From Craspedostauros australis (Eukaryota; Bacillariophyta; Bacillariophyceae; Mastogloiales; Achnanthaceae): 64,000 bases of DNA. Location of the stretch: the NCBI GenBank assembly GCA_026770025.1, contig JAMXDE010000010.1, positions 248,001-312,000 on the forward strand. The letters are read 5' to 3'. Shown here piece by piece: positions 35,007 to 45,458 of this stretch; positions within the stretch are counted from its first letter, which is position 1; each line of letters begins with the position of its first letter. A program made the position numbers and the translations under genes. Under the pieces are notes generated by a model. It was given only the letters and a program-made list of their open reading frames with translations, had not been told where the DNA came from and did not search any database.

Positions 35007-35929
35007 TGTTGGAAATCCGGGGTACCCCAGTCTCTAGTAGTAGTCTCTGGTTACCTATTCCTGTTATTGCATTGTTGGAACTGTGAGTACAACATCTTCA
35101 TCACTTTCAATTCCATTTGCCAAAGCATACATAATCCACAGTAGCACACAGTCTTGCCCTTGCTCATGCAGTGCTGTCCTCCTGCTTCATCATGTCATGC
35201 AGCATGTACTCCATGTACATCTCATCTTGCAGTACTGGTTCATCTCATCATGCATCTCATCATGCATCTCAGATATTCCATCTCCTGCCCTCTACCAATA
35301 GTTTTGTTAGCGTAGACATCGCCGAGTCGTAGGCATCACACAGATCAGTTCATTCGATCAGATCACGATTTCCCACTCGTCACAGGAGCACCCTGGGTGG
35401 GGTCTCTCTCAGCTCCTCATCATTCCACATCTCCGATCATCTCCGATCTTCTCCGGTCATTTCTGATGTTTTCTTCGCCGATCACTTCACCGGCTTCCTG
35501 GATGTTCCTCATCTCAGGTTCGTTCACAGGCCATCTCACACTTCGTGATGTTGGCCTTCCTCCAGTACTCTTTTTCATTGGTTGCGACATGGGGGCCGTA
35601 GTCGCTCGTGTCGTGATGTTGGTCACGATTCCAACATCCCCGCCCCCTGCGACATACACGTGTGATTGGCATTCCTGCATTGAGGTCACGGACACCATAG
35701 TCCGGTTCGCATTCGGCACGTGGCGTTCTTCACCACAAGACGCGTGTAGCTCACATTTTCTGTCACAAAGATCCACAGGTGGGCGTTGCGGTAATGTAGC
35801 ATTTAATGACATTCGGCTCCTGACTCTTGACTTGTTGGGAGGTGCGGTAATGTATCATTACACAATGATCAACTCCGCGCTCTTGGGAGGTGCGGCAATT
35901 TGGTGTTTCACAACACCCGATTCCTGACA
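35007..35929 (+). mobile_element. Solo LTR-like repeat, copy 4 (923 bp)
   Basis: Starts TGTTGGAAATCCGGGG and ends CGATTCCTGACA, with a perfect 6-bp target duplication AGCATC (35001-35006 and 35930-35935). The empty site is visible in the left inverted-repeat arm near 12270, so the insertion came after the inverted duplication. Near the 3' end short sub-repeats containing GGGAGGTGCGG recur. It has no internal region: a solo LTR fossil. Confidence 0.85.
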
Positions 35930-36523
35930 AGCATCAGGCAAGAGAACGGACACCAAGAGGATTGGAGTGCCAATGTAATGAAATCGCAAACAAAACGACT
36001 ATCAACCAACACCATCTTCCACGATCGCAAGGTATCCGTCCATGGAACTTGCCAACAAGAGTAGTCATATGACAGAGTACTTGTGTACGTTGCCATGCTC
36101 TTGCCATGCTCTTCTCATCCTGTTATCATTCTCATACCATACTAGAGCAATTGTGCATGTCAGTACATACTGATAACATGCACTTGTGACGTATAATACC
36201 CTAGAGCAGCACACACTAGCTCGTGTCACTCGAGGAGACATCATTCATCACCAGGTCGGAGTGGTCAACGAGCTATTGCTCTCTGGATGGCCTTGAACTG
36301 CTCCCATCATTGTTCATGCTTCGTTCCTGTACAACACGCATTTCCATGATCCACCAAAGCAGTGTGTCATCAAGTGTCGCCAAGAGGGCTTTGGTGGATT
36401 GCTTGTGTCCTCCCATGCTGCTCGTGCCTTGGCCACTGGGGAACATGGTCAATGGCGCACGTGTAGCATTTATAAAGTCAGTTTTGCAAATTGCCGCCAG
36501 CAAAAGTACAACCACAGAAGTGG

Positions 36524-36596
36524 GGGCGTTTGGCGCAGTTGGCAGCGCGTATGCTTAGCATGCATAAGGTCGCCGGTTCGATTCCGGCAATGTCCA
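36524..36596 (+). tRNA. tRNA-Ala(AGC), copy 2
   Basis: Identical in sequence to copy 1 and placed in the right inverted-repeat arm. Anticodon AGC, no encoded CCA, TTTT stop at 36599-36602. Confidence 0.93.
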
Positions 36597-36926
36597 CCTT
36601 TTGCTCGACGACATCGTACCCTGTGGAGATGTTGCTGTTGTAGTCCGCTCCGCCAGAACGTACGCTTTGTCCATTGGAGCGATCAGTTCGTATTTGTATG
36701 GTACCACAGGTTCCACCCCATTCATTTTTGGTCCACCTCTCCATCAGACCCATCGTCAATGGCGGCACTCTCTGGCGGCAAGAGCAACAACGAGAAGAGG
36801 AGCATCGTCTCATGAGCCGTCACCTTGTTCGATTGACGCAACAGCGCGCTCTGGAGATCAGAGCTCTTTGAACATCGGTGGAGTCACCTGCTCGCACTAT
36901 GCCATGGAGGACGAGTATATGCATCT

Positions 36927-38580
36927 GGAAAGTTGTCCTCACCCGCAGCCAGCAGGTATGTGCAAGTTCTAGAGAGAGCTGAGACATTCTCTGTTATGTC
37001 ACGAGCTCTTGCATGCTCTGCTCAGCTGCCCTGGTCCCTGAATGATGGTGAGGTGGAGTGAAGCGCTGTGCTGTACTCAGAACACACGGGGTGCTTTGGT
37101 TGCCCACGTGCGACAGGATGGTACATGAGGAATATCTTCGCACACGGTGAAACCGATCCGAGAGTTTCAATCGCAGCTTGGCACGTCAGCCTATTCGTTC
37201 TACCACCACCATCACCACCAAACGAAACACGGCATCGCAGTTTTTTCGTGGTTGGTGTTAGGCGTACGAAGGTGCCGCGGCAGTGCTCCGACTTGCGATT
37301 TTTCGATCGTCTTCTACATGCAGGTGTTCATCCATCGGTAAGGAAAATGTAACACGAAGAGCAAGGGGGAGGTCGGCGAGGCGGAGAATCTGTTTCTACG
37401 AGCAAAACAGAACGCACCCAGTGCGCATTTCTCAGACTACTGTTGTGCTTGGTCCGCGGGGTCGGAAGACAAGATGGTCTGGCGAGATTTCGAATTGTTC
37501 CAACAGGACAAACCAATACGGTCCAAAATTACGGTAAAACATGGACATTGCCGGAATCGAACCGGCGACCTTATGCATGCTAAGCATACGCGCTACCAAC
37601 TGCGCCAAACGCCCCAGTCTCGTACTAAGCTGTTGCCAATATCAAAGCAATCCGAAAATAAATACTTATCATGTGTTGCGAGCTGAGAACGACGACAATG
37701 TCATCTCTTCCAACAGTAGGTACGCGGCCCAGACACAGACAATATATGTTAATACTACTCCGATCAAACGTACATTTTATCCTTGATCACCATCTATATC
37801 CCCATCTCACACAACAGTGTAAAACCAATGAACAATGTGGAAGGGGATGCCATTGCCGTGACAATAAAGGAGTCCGCTTCGAGGTTGTGCAGCTGATAGA
37901 GGTGTATGGTACGTGTACTCGTACGCATAATGTTTGGTGGGCTGATGATGCTGCCGGTGCCGTCCTTTTGTGGAGGGCGCCGCCCACAGGTGGAGCATTC
38001 GTAGATTTCTACCGAGGTCATTGGTGGTGATCATGTTTGCCACGCTTTTTGCTGGTGGTTGACATGTTGGTGGCGTTGATGTCGATACTGGTTCGTGTTG
38101 TTGTGGATTTCGGAATGGCTTGTGTATTCTCGCAGTATCATGCTGATGCGCCGCTTCCAGAAATAGTCCAAGTCTAGTTGATCGGTGTTTGGTGTGCCGT
38201 TCCGTCACAGTTGGGCAACGGTAGTCCCAGCAACGCTGTTCGCTGATAGGAGGTTAAGCAGGCGGAAACTTTGTTGACTCATTCGGTATTGCTTCGTCAT
38301 CACCAATGCACTTGGGCTGTTGCCAAGGTTTTGATCACGTTGTGGCTACTGTCATCCTCGTTCCATTGCCTGATGAATGAACGAGGCCACGCAATGACGC
38401 TCCTACTTGTCAAGAGCATACTGGAGTCCTGTATGAACAATATGTATCTGTGCTCGTCGTCGTCATCCATGATCTGCCAAGAGCGTTGCTTGCCAGGACG
38501 GAACTGGACACCAACATCTCTCAACTGTTCAAGAGCATTCCCATACAGTGCGCCCTCCCGCTTCTACAACTTCCATCTCA
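36927..38580. other. Intergenic region with a tRNA gene and a possible small minus-strand coding fragment
   Basis: Apart from the tRNA at 37542 I can support no gene. The minus-strand frame 38300-38524 and its upstream extension (to about 38560) read like a protein (for example SWQIMDDDDEHRYILFIQDS), with no family match and no clear exon partners. It lies just downstream of the YeeZ-like gene, in the same orientation. Confidence 0.35.
37542..37614 (-). tRNA. tRNA-Ala(AGC), copy 3
   Basis: Same cloverleaf as the other copies, with one base change in the D loop (GGTA for GGCA). Anticodon AGC. TTTT stop at 37536-37539. The flanks are unlike those of copies 1 and 2. Confidence 0.93.
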
Positions 38581-40054
38581 TTATGACTCAGACGTCATGA
38601 AGGAATCGAACGATGTGTAGTGTGCATCCCACTTCAACGCCTTATTGCTGGCTGCGCCGTCGTAGATCTTGCCCTTGGGATCGCTTTCCGTGCCTCGAAA
38701 CTCCGGTAGTGACATACCTCGATACTTCTTTGCTTTCAGGGCGCTGGCGCAGATCTCTTGCCGTGACATAGGATTTCCGTCGCTGATCAAGAAGGGGTTG
38801 CCGTTGACGATTGTAGGGCCTGCGAGTAGGGCAGCAAGCACGGCTCCAGCGGCGTCATCGTAATGTACCTGATTCACGATGCCATCTGCTCGACCGCTCA
38901 CAGGCTTTCCTGAAGTGATCCAGAAATTGTGCGCGCCACGATTGAGGTCGTACAGACCAGCCAATCGCAATGTGCAACCGCCACTCGAAAGCACTGCTGC
39001 CTCCACACGGATCAACCTCGCGGAACGTGGACTGGCCTCTGGATCTGCCAATGGGCTTCGTTCGTTGACAACAGATCCATCTTCACCTGAACCGTAGCTG
39101 CAATGATCACGCACAGATGCAAAGAGATACCGTCAGACGATATAACATCATTTTCAAATCACCTTTGTGTCGCAACTTTCTCGAGAGAGAGAGAGAGAGA
39201 GAGAGAGAGATCAATACTCTATTGTCCTCCAGGGTCTGGCCGAGCATCACGACATCCTTTCCAGCAACTATGCACGTACATGGACCCACTGGATGTAAAG
39301 ACGAAGACGCCCTTGTTTGATGACCAATACTCCTCGATGGCGTCTTTCACCGCGCCAGTATAATCCTCAAATCCTGATGGAGGTGCGCAAAACACGACAC
39401 TGTCGAATTTCACTCCCTTGCAGTCGTCGAGTGTCTCGACGGAGAATCTGCCACTGTTGGTACTGGATTGGTCTCCCAGGACTTCCGCAAGAATCACTTT
39501 GTGCCGATTCCTTGTTTTTGTAGCGGCCGTGACTGTTTGGTGTCGTAGTTGCGATGAAGTGAGGTGATCGCGACGTCAACGAATGGTGGATTGAGCAAGA
39601 GATTGAATCAACGATTGTGTCGCTGTCGGATTGGTGCATACGTGCAATTTGTTGCAGCGTGCTGTCCTTTGCGTTTGGTCTGCCCTGGTTGGCATTCTGT
39701 TCGGACGTCAGACGCGAACAAATTAGTATAGCCATCGAACTCATTCAACGCGTGCAAGAAATGGAGGAACGCAGCCGCTCGAGTTGCAAGGAACAGCAAA
39801 GGCCAGCCAAGGCAAGTCAGTTCCCACCCAATTCATTTCGACCCACCTTTGCAAGTGGCAAATGCTGGCGATGTGACGATCTGTTTGCATAGCCTCGTCC
39901 CCAAAACGCCGCATCCGATCACGAGACACTCCGACATGGCACTGTTTGCATTGGCGGTCATTCCCAGGCTCATCCCAGAGACAACCACCGTGGATCCAGC
40001 TATCGCCAAGCAGATTGATAGAAACATAAAGTTTGCCGTTGTTGGTTGTCTCAT
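38581..40054 (-). CDS. YeeZ-like NAD(P)-binding protein (atypical SDR/epimerase family), three exons
   Basis: Exons 39847-40054, 39280-39532 and 38581-39097 join in phase to give 325 residues. The fold signature is LVIGCGVLGTRLCKQI (Gly-rich NAD(P) loop), then VTAATKTRNRH after the first splice, FDSVVFCAPPSG, FVFTSSGSIYGSG across the second splice, TLRLAGLYDLNRG, QVHYDDAAGAVLAALL and KGKIYDGAASNKALKW. The last block matches the C-terminus of E. coli YeeZ. The N-terminus MRQPTTANFMFLSICLAIAG is hydrophobic and could be a signal peptide or membrane anchor. A second ATG at 40027 could also start the protein. The substrate is unknown; YeeZ itself is uncharacterised. The second intron (39098-39279) holds a GA microsatellite. 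Confidence 0.87.
39183..39210. repeat. GA microsatellite in intron 2 of the YeeZ-like gene
   Basis: Fourteen uninterrupted GA units. Read in the sense of the gene it is a CT tract, and may serve as polypyrimidine sequence within the intron. Confidence 0.95.
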
Positions 40055-40870
40055 CCTTAGCTTTGTCGTCCTTCGAGTACAGAGTAGACCAGGTGATTGC
40101 CAACAGGTGTTGGCGTTTTGCACATGTGTTGGCTGAGGAGGATCTTTCACGTTTCTGTTCTTCTGCGGTTGTGTTTGAACTGCCAAACTTCAACCCGTGG
40201 CCACCAACAGCTTCTCGTTTCGTGTGCACTGATGTGGTGGGAGAATCTACCCACTATGGTACACTCAGGGAAAGACAGCTAATGCCAACCATAGCAAGCT
40301 CATTTCTGACAACGTAACCGCAAATTGGAGCTGTAGGACTCAGCCATCCTTATATTCACGTCAAGAAGAATTTCGAACAATGTACCTACGCATCTGCCAT
40401 GATTCTCTTTCTCGAGAGAACGGAATCTCGGCGCTGAGGGCCGTGTGTTGATCGTCTTTCCATGAACTGAGAAAACAACGTCACGAGTCTTCGCTCACAG
40501 CGTGCAGCATCCATCCAAGAGTCAGGAGGAAGCGCATGCCATCTGTCCCCGCAACCAAACCACCTCGTATAGCTTGATGGTGACGAATCTGCGGACATTG
40601 CGTGCGGAAATGGGGGCGCCTTGGCTCTGATACGCAACGGATTCATTCAAGGGACCAGCTTCAACACCACAGGACAACATTAAAAGACGCTGATAGATGA
40701 GCAAATGGATGGTTGTTAGGTACGATAGTTATGACTATGATTGTTGGTGGTTTGTGTCCTCGCAGTTCAGTACTGGGAGAGTCGGAGCTGCGAGTGTCTG
40801 TTGCATTTCCAAAAAATAAATTATTAGATTTGGCGAGCCTATTTTCTGCAACAACAATACGTTGCGGTGA

Positions 40871-40943
40871 GGGCGTTTGGCGCAGTTGGTAGCGCGTATG
40901 CTTAGCATGCATAAGGTCGCCGGTTCGATTCCGGCAATGTCCA
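40871..40943 (+). tRNA. tRNA-Ala(AGC), copy 4
   Basis: Identical to copy 3, including the GGTA D loop. Anticodon AGC, discriminator A, no encoded CCA. Confidence 0.93.
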
Positions 40944-40945
40944 TG

Positions 40946-40949
40946 TTTT
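40946..40949 (+). terminator. RNA polymerase III terminator of tRNA-Ala copy 4
   Basis: A run of four T begins 3 nt after the tRNA end. All four tRNA-Ala copies in the window have such a run 2-3 nt downstream. Confidence 0.75.
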
Positions 40950-41629
40950 GCTCCGATTTCGTGGCTTTTTGTTCGTGTGCTTCGCTGCCTCATGTCGTCA
41001 GGTTCTCCTGCTGCTCCGCTCCTCGATTAGGTGTGACCCCCTCACCGAGCCTTTATCTTCGCTAAATGAATACTATTATTGTTTTACTAGCCTCTCGTGT
41101 TCCTGGTACCTTGCAGGTATGATTCATTCGTAGCTTCGTTCAAAATACTATCTTCGTCGTGTCCGTTTGTTTGTTTCACCTGTCTTGCAAAACTTCACAG
41201 GTCGTGCGTACTCGCAGGGTGCGAGTATGTGGCCCAATCACACTTAGCACCTCTTGGAGGCAGGTTGCGATGGAATGGTTCTGTTTGTGCTTTCTTGGTG
41301 GTGTACTAGATGATGAGAAAGGAGACGCGACCAATCATGTAGCAGGCCATCACGAGGCATCAGCTCTGGCCTGGTCTTGCGACAATTTTCTCTGTCAAAT
41401 ATAGTGCGGCACAAGATTCGTGATACCAACTTGGACTTACAATACTGATATGGTTTGACATTGCTGCATCAATACCTGCTTTCCTGACTGCGTGCTTTCA
41501 CTTTTGGTTGTTTCCCTCTTCATTTGCTTCGTTTATTGAAGAGCACATAGCACTTGGAGTACTTGCATGTCATGCCATTTCAAGCCGCGACAGTGGCAGG
41601 AGGCGACGAGCATTGCCGGGTAGTTCAAT

Positions 41630-43459
41630 CTATGGCGGCGGTGGGGGCGGTGCAGACGGAGCCGGAGCAATTCCGAGCCCGCTTCCCATCGTGCCTCCCA
41701 TCATCCATGGATCGTCTGAATTGTTGGCAGTTGCTGGCGCGGCAGGTGCGGCGGCGTCACCAAACACCTGCGCGACAACAGGCCCAGACGAATGGATTGT
41801 CGGTGGTATTTCTTCGATTGGTGCGATAATCGGCGGTGCAGATGACGGCGGAGGCGAATGATTCGGTGGTCCGCCAAGTGTCGGTGCTGTGTGATCGAGA
41901 GAAGTGGTTGGCATCGATGACGAGTTCAAGATTCGGTGCTCTGCCATAGACGACTGAAAGTTCGATACGTGACACTTCGCGGAAGATATTGTCAACGTTT
42001 CCAGGCCTTTAAACGGGTCGTCACTGCCAAGTCCCAAGGACGACTGACCCATGATAGGCGCTGGCATCGCATCCATCGAATGAGACTTGTTGAATGCCGG
42101 GTTTGACATGGGATCAGCAGACGCAATCTGAGCAGGGGCTGGCTGAGGCAAAGCACCCATCGAATGCGAGTGACCGTACCCTGGATCGCGCGTGGGAGGC
42201 ACCGGCGGCGGCTGCTGCTGCGGCATGGAAGGCATGCCACCATTCTCGAGCGGATTCACAGCACTTGTTGGTTGAGATGCTGCCGCAAATTGGAATGGAT
42301 CGTTTGATGCGCTGGATTGTGGGGCGGGCGCTGAAACCGACGGTGCGAATACTCCAAGAAGATCCGTGTTGACAGGAGGTTGCGGGGTTGGCGCTGTCGC
42401 GAATGGGTCATGGGCCACCTGGGTTGATGAGGAGCCAATGCCGAGCAGATCCACGTTTGCAGATTGGACGGATGCGGTCGCTGGCGTCATTCCGTTGACA
42501 GGAACGCCCAGTAGCGAAGGCGATGCGACGGAGTGCGCAGGACCCCCGAAGCTCATGAGATCCAAGTTCATCTGCTGCGCGGATGCTGCTTTGGTCTCCT
42601 CAGCAAGAAGATCGGCCTTGGCAGCTTCCACCATGGCCTTCTCTTCCCGTTGCTGCTCCGCGAGTTGCTCCAACATGGCGACGTCATCCGGAGCCTGGTA
42701 CTCTGAGAATCCCGCCTGATTGACTTCGTCTTCGTCCGAATACTTGTTCTTGACCTTCTTGGCCATCTTGATCATCTCGTCGATGCCATGCGCCGCACCC
42801 ACCACGTTCCTCCCATCCTTGGCGTTGTATCCACCTCCGAAGCCACCATCCGCCTTTGCCAAGTTGGACGTGATCCTCACCCTTTGCTGCTCTTCCATTC
42901 GCTTCTTCAAGATGTAATGCCGCACGTCGTCCGTGACGAACGCCGCCTTCTTATCCCCGACGGGCACCAACGATCCTGGATCGGAGCTGGTGTTGCGAAT
43001 GTGCTGCAGCTCGTGGATGTTGGAGATGAGCTTGGCAACTTGATCCGCCGCCTCTCGCACGGGTCCTCCTTTGTCGACGCCGCCGCCTTTGATCCTTTGC
43101 AACATGGCCAGCGCGCCCTTCTTCTGCTGGGCCATGAGCACAGTGTTGAACTTCTGCAGCTGCTCGATGAACTTGCCGAGACCGTAGGCGCTGTTGACGC
43201 ACTTCTCGGAGCCGTACACCAGGATGTGCTTGCAAATGACCAGACCCTTCTGCACAGTGATGGGCGTGAACTTCATTGGCTGCGAGAAGACCTTCTCGAA
43301 GGTCTCGAACATGCTGTCGCACACCAGCTCGCCGTAGGTCAGCGACGCCATCTGGTTGAGCTCGAAGTTGGACAGCACCTGGATGGTCTCGTCGAACAGC
43401 AGAGCGTTGAGCTCTTGCACCGTGGGCTCATCGTTCTTGCCTCCAGCGAGGAAGTTCAT
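41630..43459 (-). CDS. ENTH/VHS-superfamily clathrin-adaptor-like protein with DPF motifs
   Basis: A single exon of 609 residues starting MNFLAGGKNDEPT; the frame is open upstream, but that is basic, low-quality sequence and probably 5' UTR. Residues about 10-135 look like an all-helical ENTH/ANTH/VHS-type domain (LLFDETIQVLSNFELNQM, TPITVQKGLVICKHIL). Next comes a helical, charged region with KKRMEEQQRVR near 180-280. The rest is disordered Pro/Ala/Ser-rich sequence with adaptor-binding motifs: DPF three times (HDPFAT, NDPFQF, DDPFKG), NPLENGG and SNPAFN. It ends in a run of seven prolines. DPF binds the AP-2 appendage and NPF-like motifs bind EH domains, so a role in clathrin-coat assembly is likely. 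It resembles epsin and tepsin in layout; I cannot choose between them. Confidence 0.75.
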   Translation of the reverse strand: MNFLAGGKNDEPTVQELNALLFDETIQVLSNFELNQMASLTYGELVCDSMFETFEKVFSQPMKFTPITVQKGLVICKHILVYGSEKCVNSAYGLGKFIEQLQKFNTVLMAQQKKGALAMLQRIKGGGVDKGGPVREAADQVAKLISNIHELQHIRNTSSDPGSLVPVGDKKAAFVTDDVRHYILKKRMEEQQRVRITSNLAKADGGFGGGYNAKDGRNVVGAAHGIDEMIKMAKKVKNKYSDEDEVNQAGFSEYQAPDDVAMLEQLAEQQREEKAMVEAAKADLLAEETKAASAQQMNLDLMSFGGPAHSVASPSLLGVPVNGMTPATASVQSANVDLLGIGSSSTQVAHDPFATAPTPQPPVNTDLLGVFAPSVSAPAPQSSASNDPFQFAAASQPTSAVNPLENGGMPSMPQQQPPPVPPTRDPGYGHSHSMGALPQPAPAQIASADPMSNPAFNKSHSMDAMPAPIMGQSSLGLGSDDPFKGLETLTISSAKCHVSNFQSSMAEHRILNSSSMPTTSLDHTAPTLGGPPNHSPPPSSAPPIIAPIEEIPPTIHSSGPVVAQVFGDAAAPAAPATANNSDDPWMMGGTMGSGLGIAPAPSAPPPPPP

Positions 43460-44011
43460 CGTTCCTCGCACTCGCTGCAATTGTGCTCTTCCACTTTGTG
43501 GAGTATGTGCGAGTAAATGAGGATGCGTCGGTTTCGTTGCTGGATCTTCCTCTTTGCGTCTTCCAGGTCTCCTCGTGGCGCGGACTACTATGCCCAGAGC
43601 AGGTATGGTGCGATGGAGAGGTGTCTGCAGCCCGATCACGTCCAACAAGAGAGACGAGAGACAGAAAGAGGGTTCTCGCGTCTGTGTGTTTGTGCGCTGA
43701 GTTGGACAGAACGGATTCTGTGACTGGCTCCTTGGCACGTGTCTCCTCGTCGCGAAGTTTTCGCGTTTCGTCGTTGGTCTTTCTGATGACCGCCTCGATT
43801 CATCCGACCGCCAGGATCTTGTCTGCACGGCGACCGATAGATACCTTCGACAACCAATCCTGTTGAGTCAAGACAAATCCCTTCGCGGGATTGACTTGGC
43901 AGATGTGATCTTTTTTCCAGAATCTCCTTGACAGATCGACCATGGCGCAACTGAAGAAGCTATGCTAGTCCGACATACCGTGGAATCGGTTGGAGTGAGT
44001 TCCCGTGTTAT

Positions 44012-44047
44012 GACCCCGGTGAGCGAAAAGGTTACGCCCAAGTTGGC
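44012..44047 (-). repeat. 36-nt conserved block, copy 1
   Basis: Reads GCCAACTTGGGCGTAACC at its start on the minus strand and is identical over 36 nt to 57622-57657 on the plus strand. An AT-rich stretch precedes it in both places. In one frame both copies encode DANLGVTFSLTGV. Confidence 0.85.
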
Positions 44048-44630
44048 ATCGCAGCACGGATCGGGTATCAAATTGCATATATCTCTTACAATCAATGTTA
44101 GGTTTCTATTGAACACCTTATACCTCTTGAAGGCGTTATATTTTAAGAGTTATGGAGGGCTAAAACTCATGGTAAATCTACCTATTAGGTGAATAACGCA
44201 CAGACGCGACGGTGCTCGTTGGCGCTTCAATTGAGTCGCAGTGGTCATTCGTCCCATAACGTTCTTTTTTCTTCCGTCGTTTGGGCCTTGTTCGCGATTC
44301 TCAAATTTATGGAGAGTGACTCTACCTTGTGCTCGCACAGAATCGTTGGTGTGAACACAAAACTCTTGTTGTGTGGAGAGTGATGTGATGTATTGTGATG
44401 TAATGTGATGCAGGGCGATGTGCCATGGGCCGTCAACCAGGATGGTAGGCACGGTCCTTGTTCCTCTTCCTCCTGTCTGTTATGTCAGAGTGGTAGCAAG
44501 GGGGATGCACAGGCTGCAATGCATGAGACGCATACGATGCAAGTTGCGCAGCGCTGAATTGGACGATGTGAATTGCTGGTGCCAAGATGGAAATGGACAG
44601 CACCCTCGCCACAGTCCTGTAGGCAGTGGC

Positions 44631-44700
44631 AACCCCAACCCACACATCTCCAACCCTAACCCTAACCCAAGCCAGAACCCCAGCCCTAACTCTAACCCTG
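44631..44700 (+). repeat. Interstitial telomere-like CCCTAA tract
   Basis: Seventy bases of degenerate CCCTAA/CCCCAA units, with two perfect consecutive CCCTAA near 44655-44666. The TTAGGG-type telomere repeat is the usual one in diatoms, so this is an internal telomere-like tract. Confidence 0.7.
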
Positions 44701-45458
44701 AGCAACCTGATGACTCTGTCTGAACAACGTCATCTGCACACAGTTACCTCCTCCATCACTCTGGCGTTGCCCTTGTCGCAAACTCTTGCTTTTCTCCCAC
44801 TTTTTTGCTTCCCGCACTGTTTCGATCCATTTCAACGGCCGCCGTTCCAGCGTTTTTGATTCGATTTCACAATTTTTACAGTTTGTTTCGTCGGAGGTAT
44901 CCTCCAGAACGCCCTTTGAACTCTTTGGCGCCAATGAAAAGTAATCAATATTGTCGATTGTGACCCTGGTATCCGGACAGACGTCATATCTGCTGAGTAA
45001 AACCTGGCACGTTGGCTCGAAGGCTTCGTTGAGAATCTCAACGCACGAGCCATCCAAAGAGACAGACTTGGACAAACAAAGACAAGAAACAAGTCAACAC
45101 AAGAGACGAAAGGGGCCCTGTGTTGACTGGTGGGAAACATCGCGTCGCGTCGCTTCGCATCATTACCATTGCCATTTCCATTTCCATCGGCATCGCTTGG
45201 CAACCGCACGAGTACCATACTCGCTCGCCATCATCTTTTTTTCAATCAAGAGCATCATGCACAAGCACGTTCATCTTCTGAAGTGCTTCATCCCACGCCC
45301 AACTGGCATCTCTCATCGCTTCGATCAATTGACCGATCGCCGCTCGTGTTCAGTTGGTGGGTTGTACCGTTACGGTCACTCATTCCTGCTTGTGCGACCG
45401 TGACAATTCCAACGCATCACAACGCATCATAGCGCATCACAACGCAAAGAGAAGCAAC

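Larger units (their letters stand above)
34876..36926 (-). repeat. Right arm of the large inverted repeat
   Basis: Reverse complement of 11280-12396, in two parts (34876-35006 and 35936-36926) separated by an LTR-like insertion with its 6-bp duplication. The GA microsatellite at 34895-34919 corresponds to the CT tract of the left arm. Between the arms lie 22.5 kb, including one host gene and all the transposons. Confidence 0.85.
40055..41629. other. Intergenic region with one tRNA gene
   Basis: I see no protein gene. It contains tRNA-Ala copy 4 and the 3' flank of the clathrin-adaptor gene. Open frames are short and uninformative. Confidence 0.5.
43460..45458. other. Intergenic region with a telomere-like tract and a shared sequence block
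   Basis: Holds the 5' flank of the adaptor gene, the conserved block at 44012-44047 and the telomere-like tract at 44631-44700. A minus-strand frame (44692-45075) has a plausible-looking segment, YDVCPDTRVTIDNIDYFSLA, but no recognisable family and no exon partners. I make no gene call. Confidence 0.4.
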
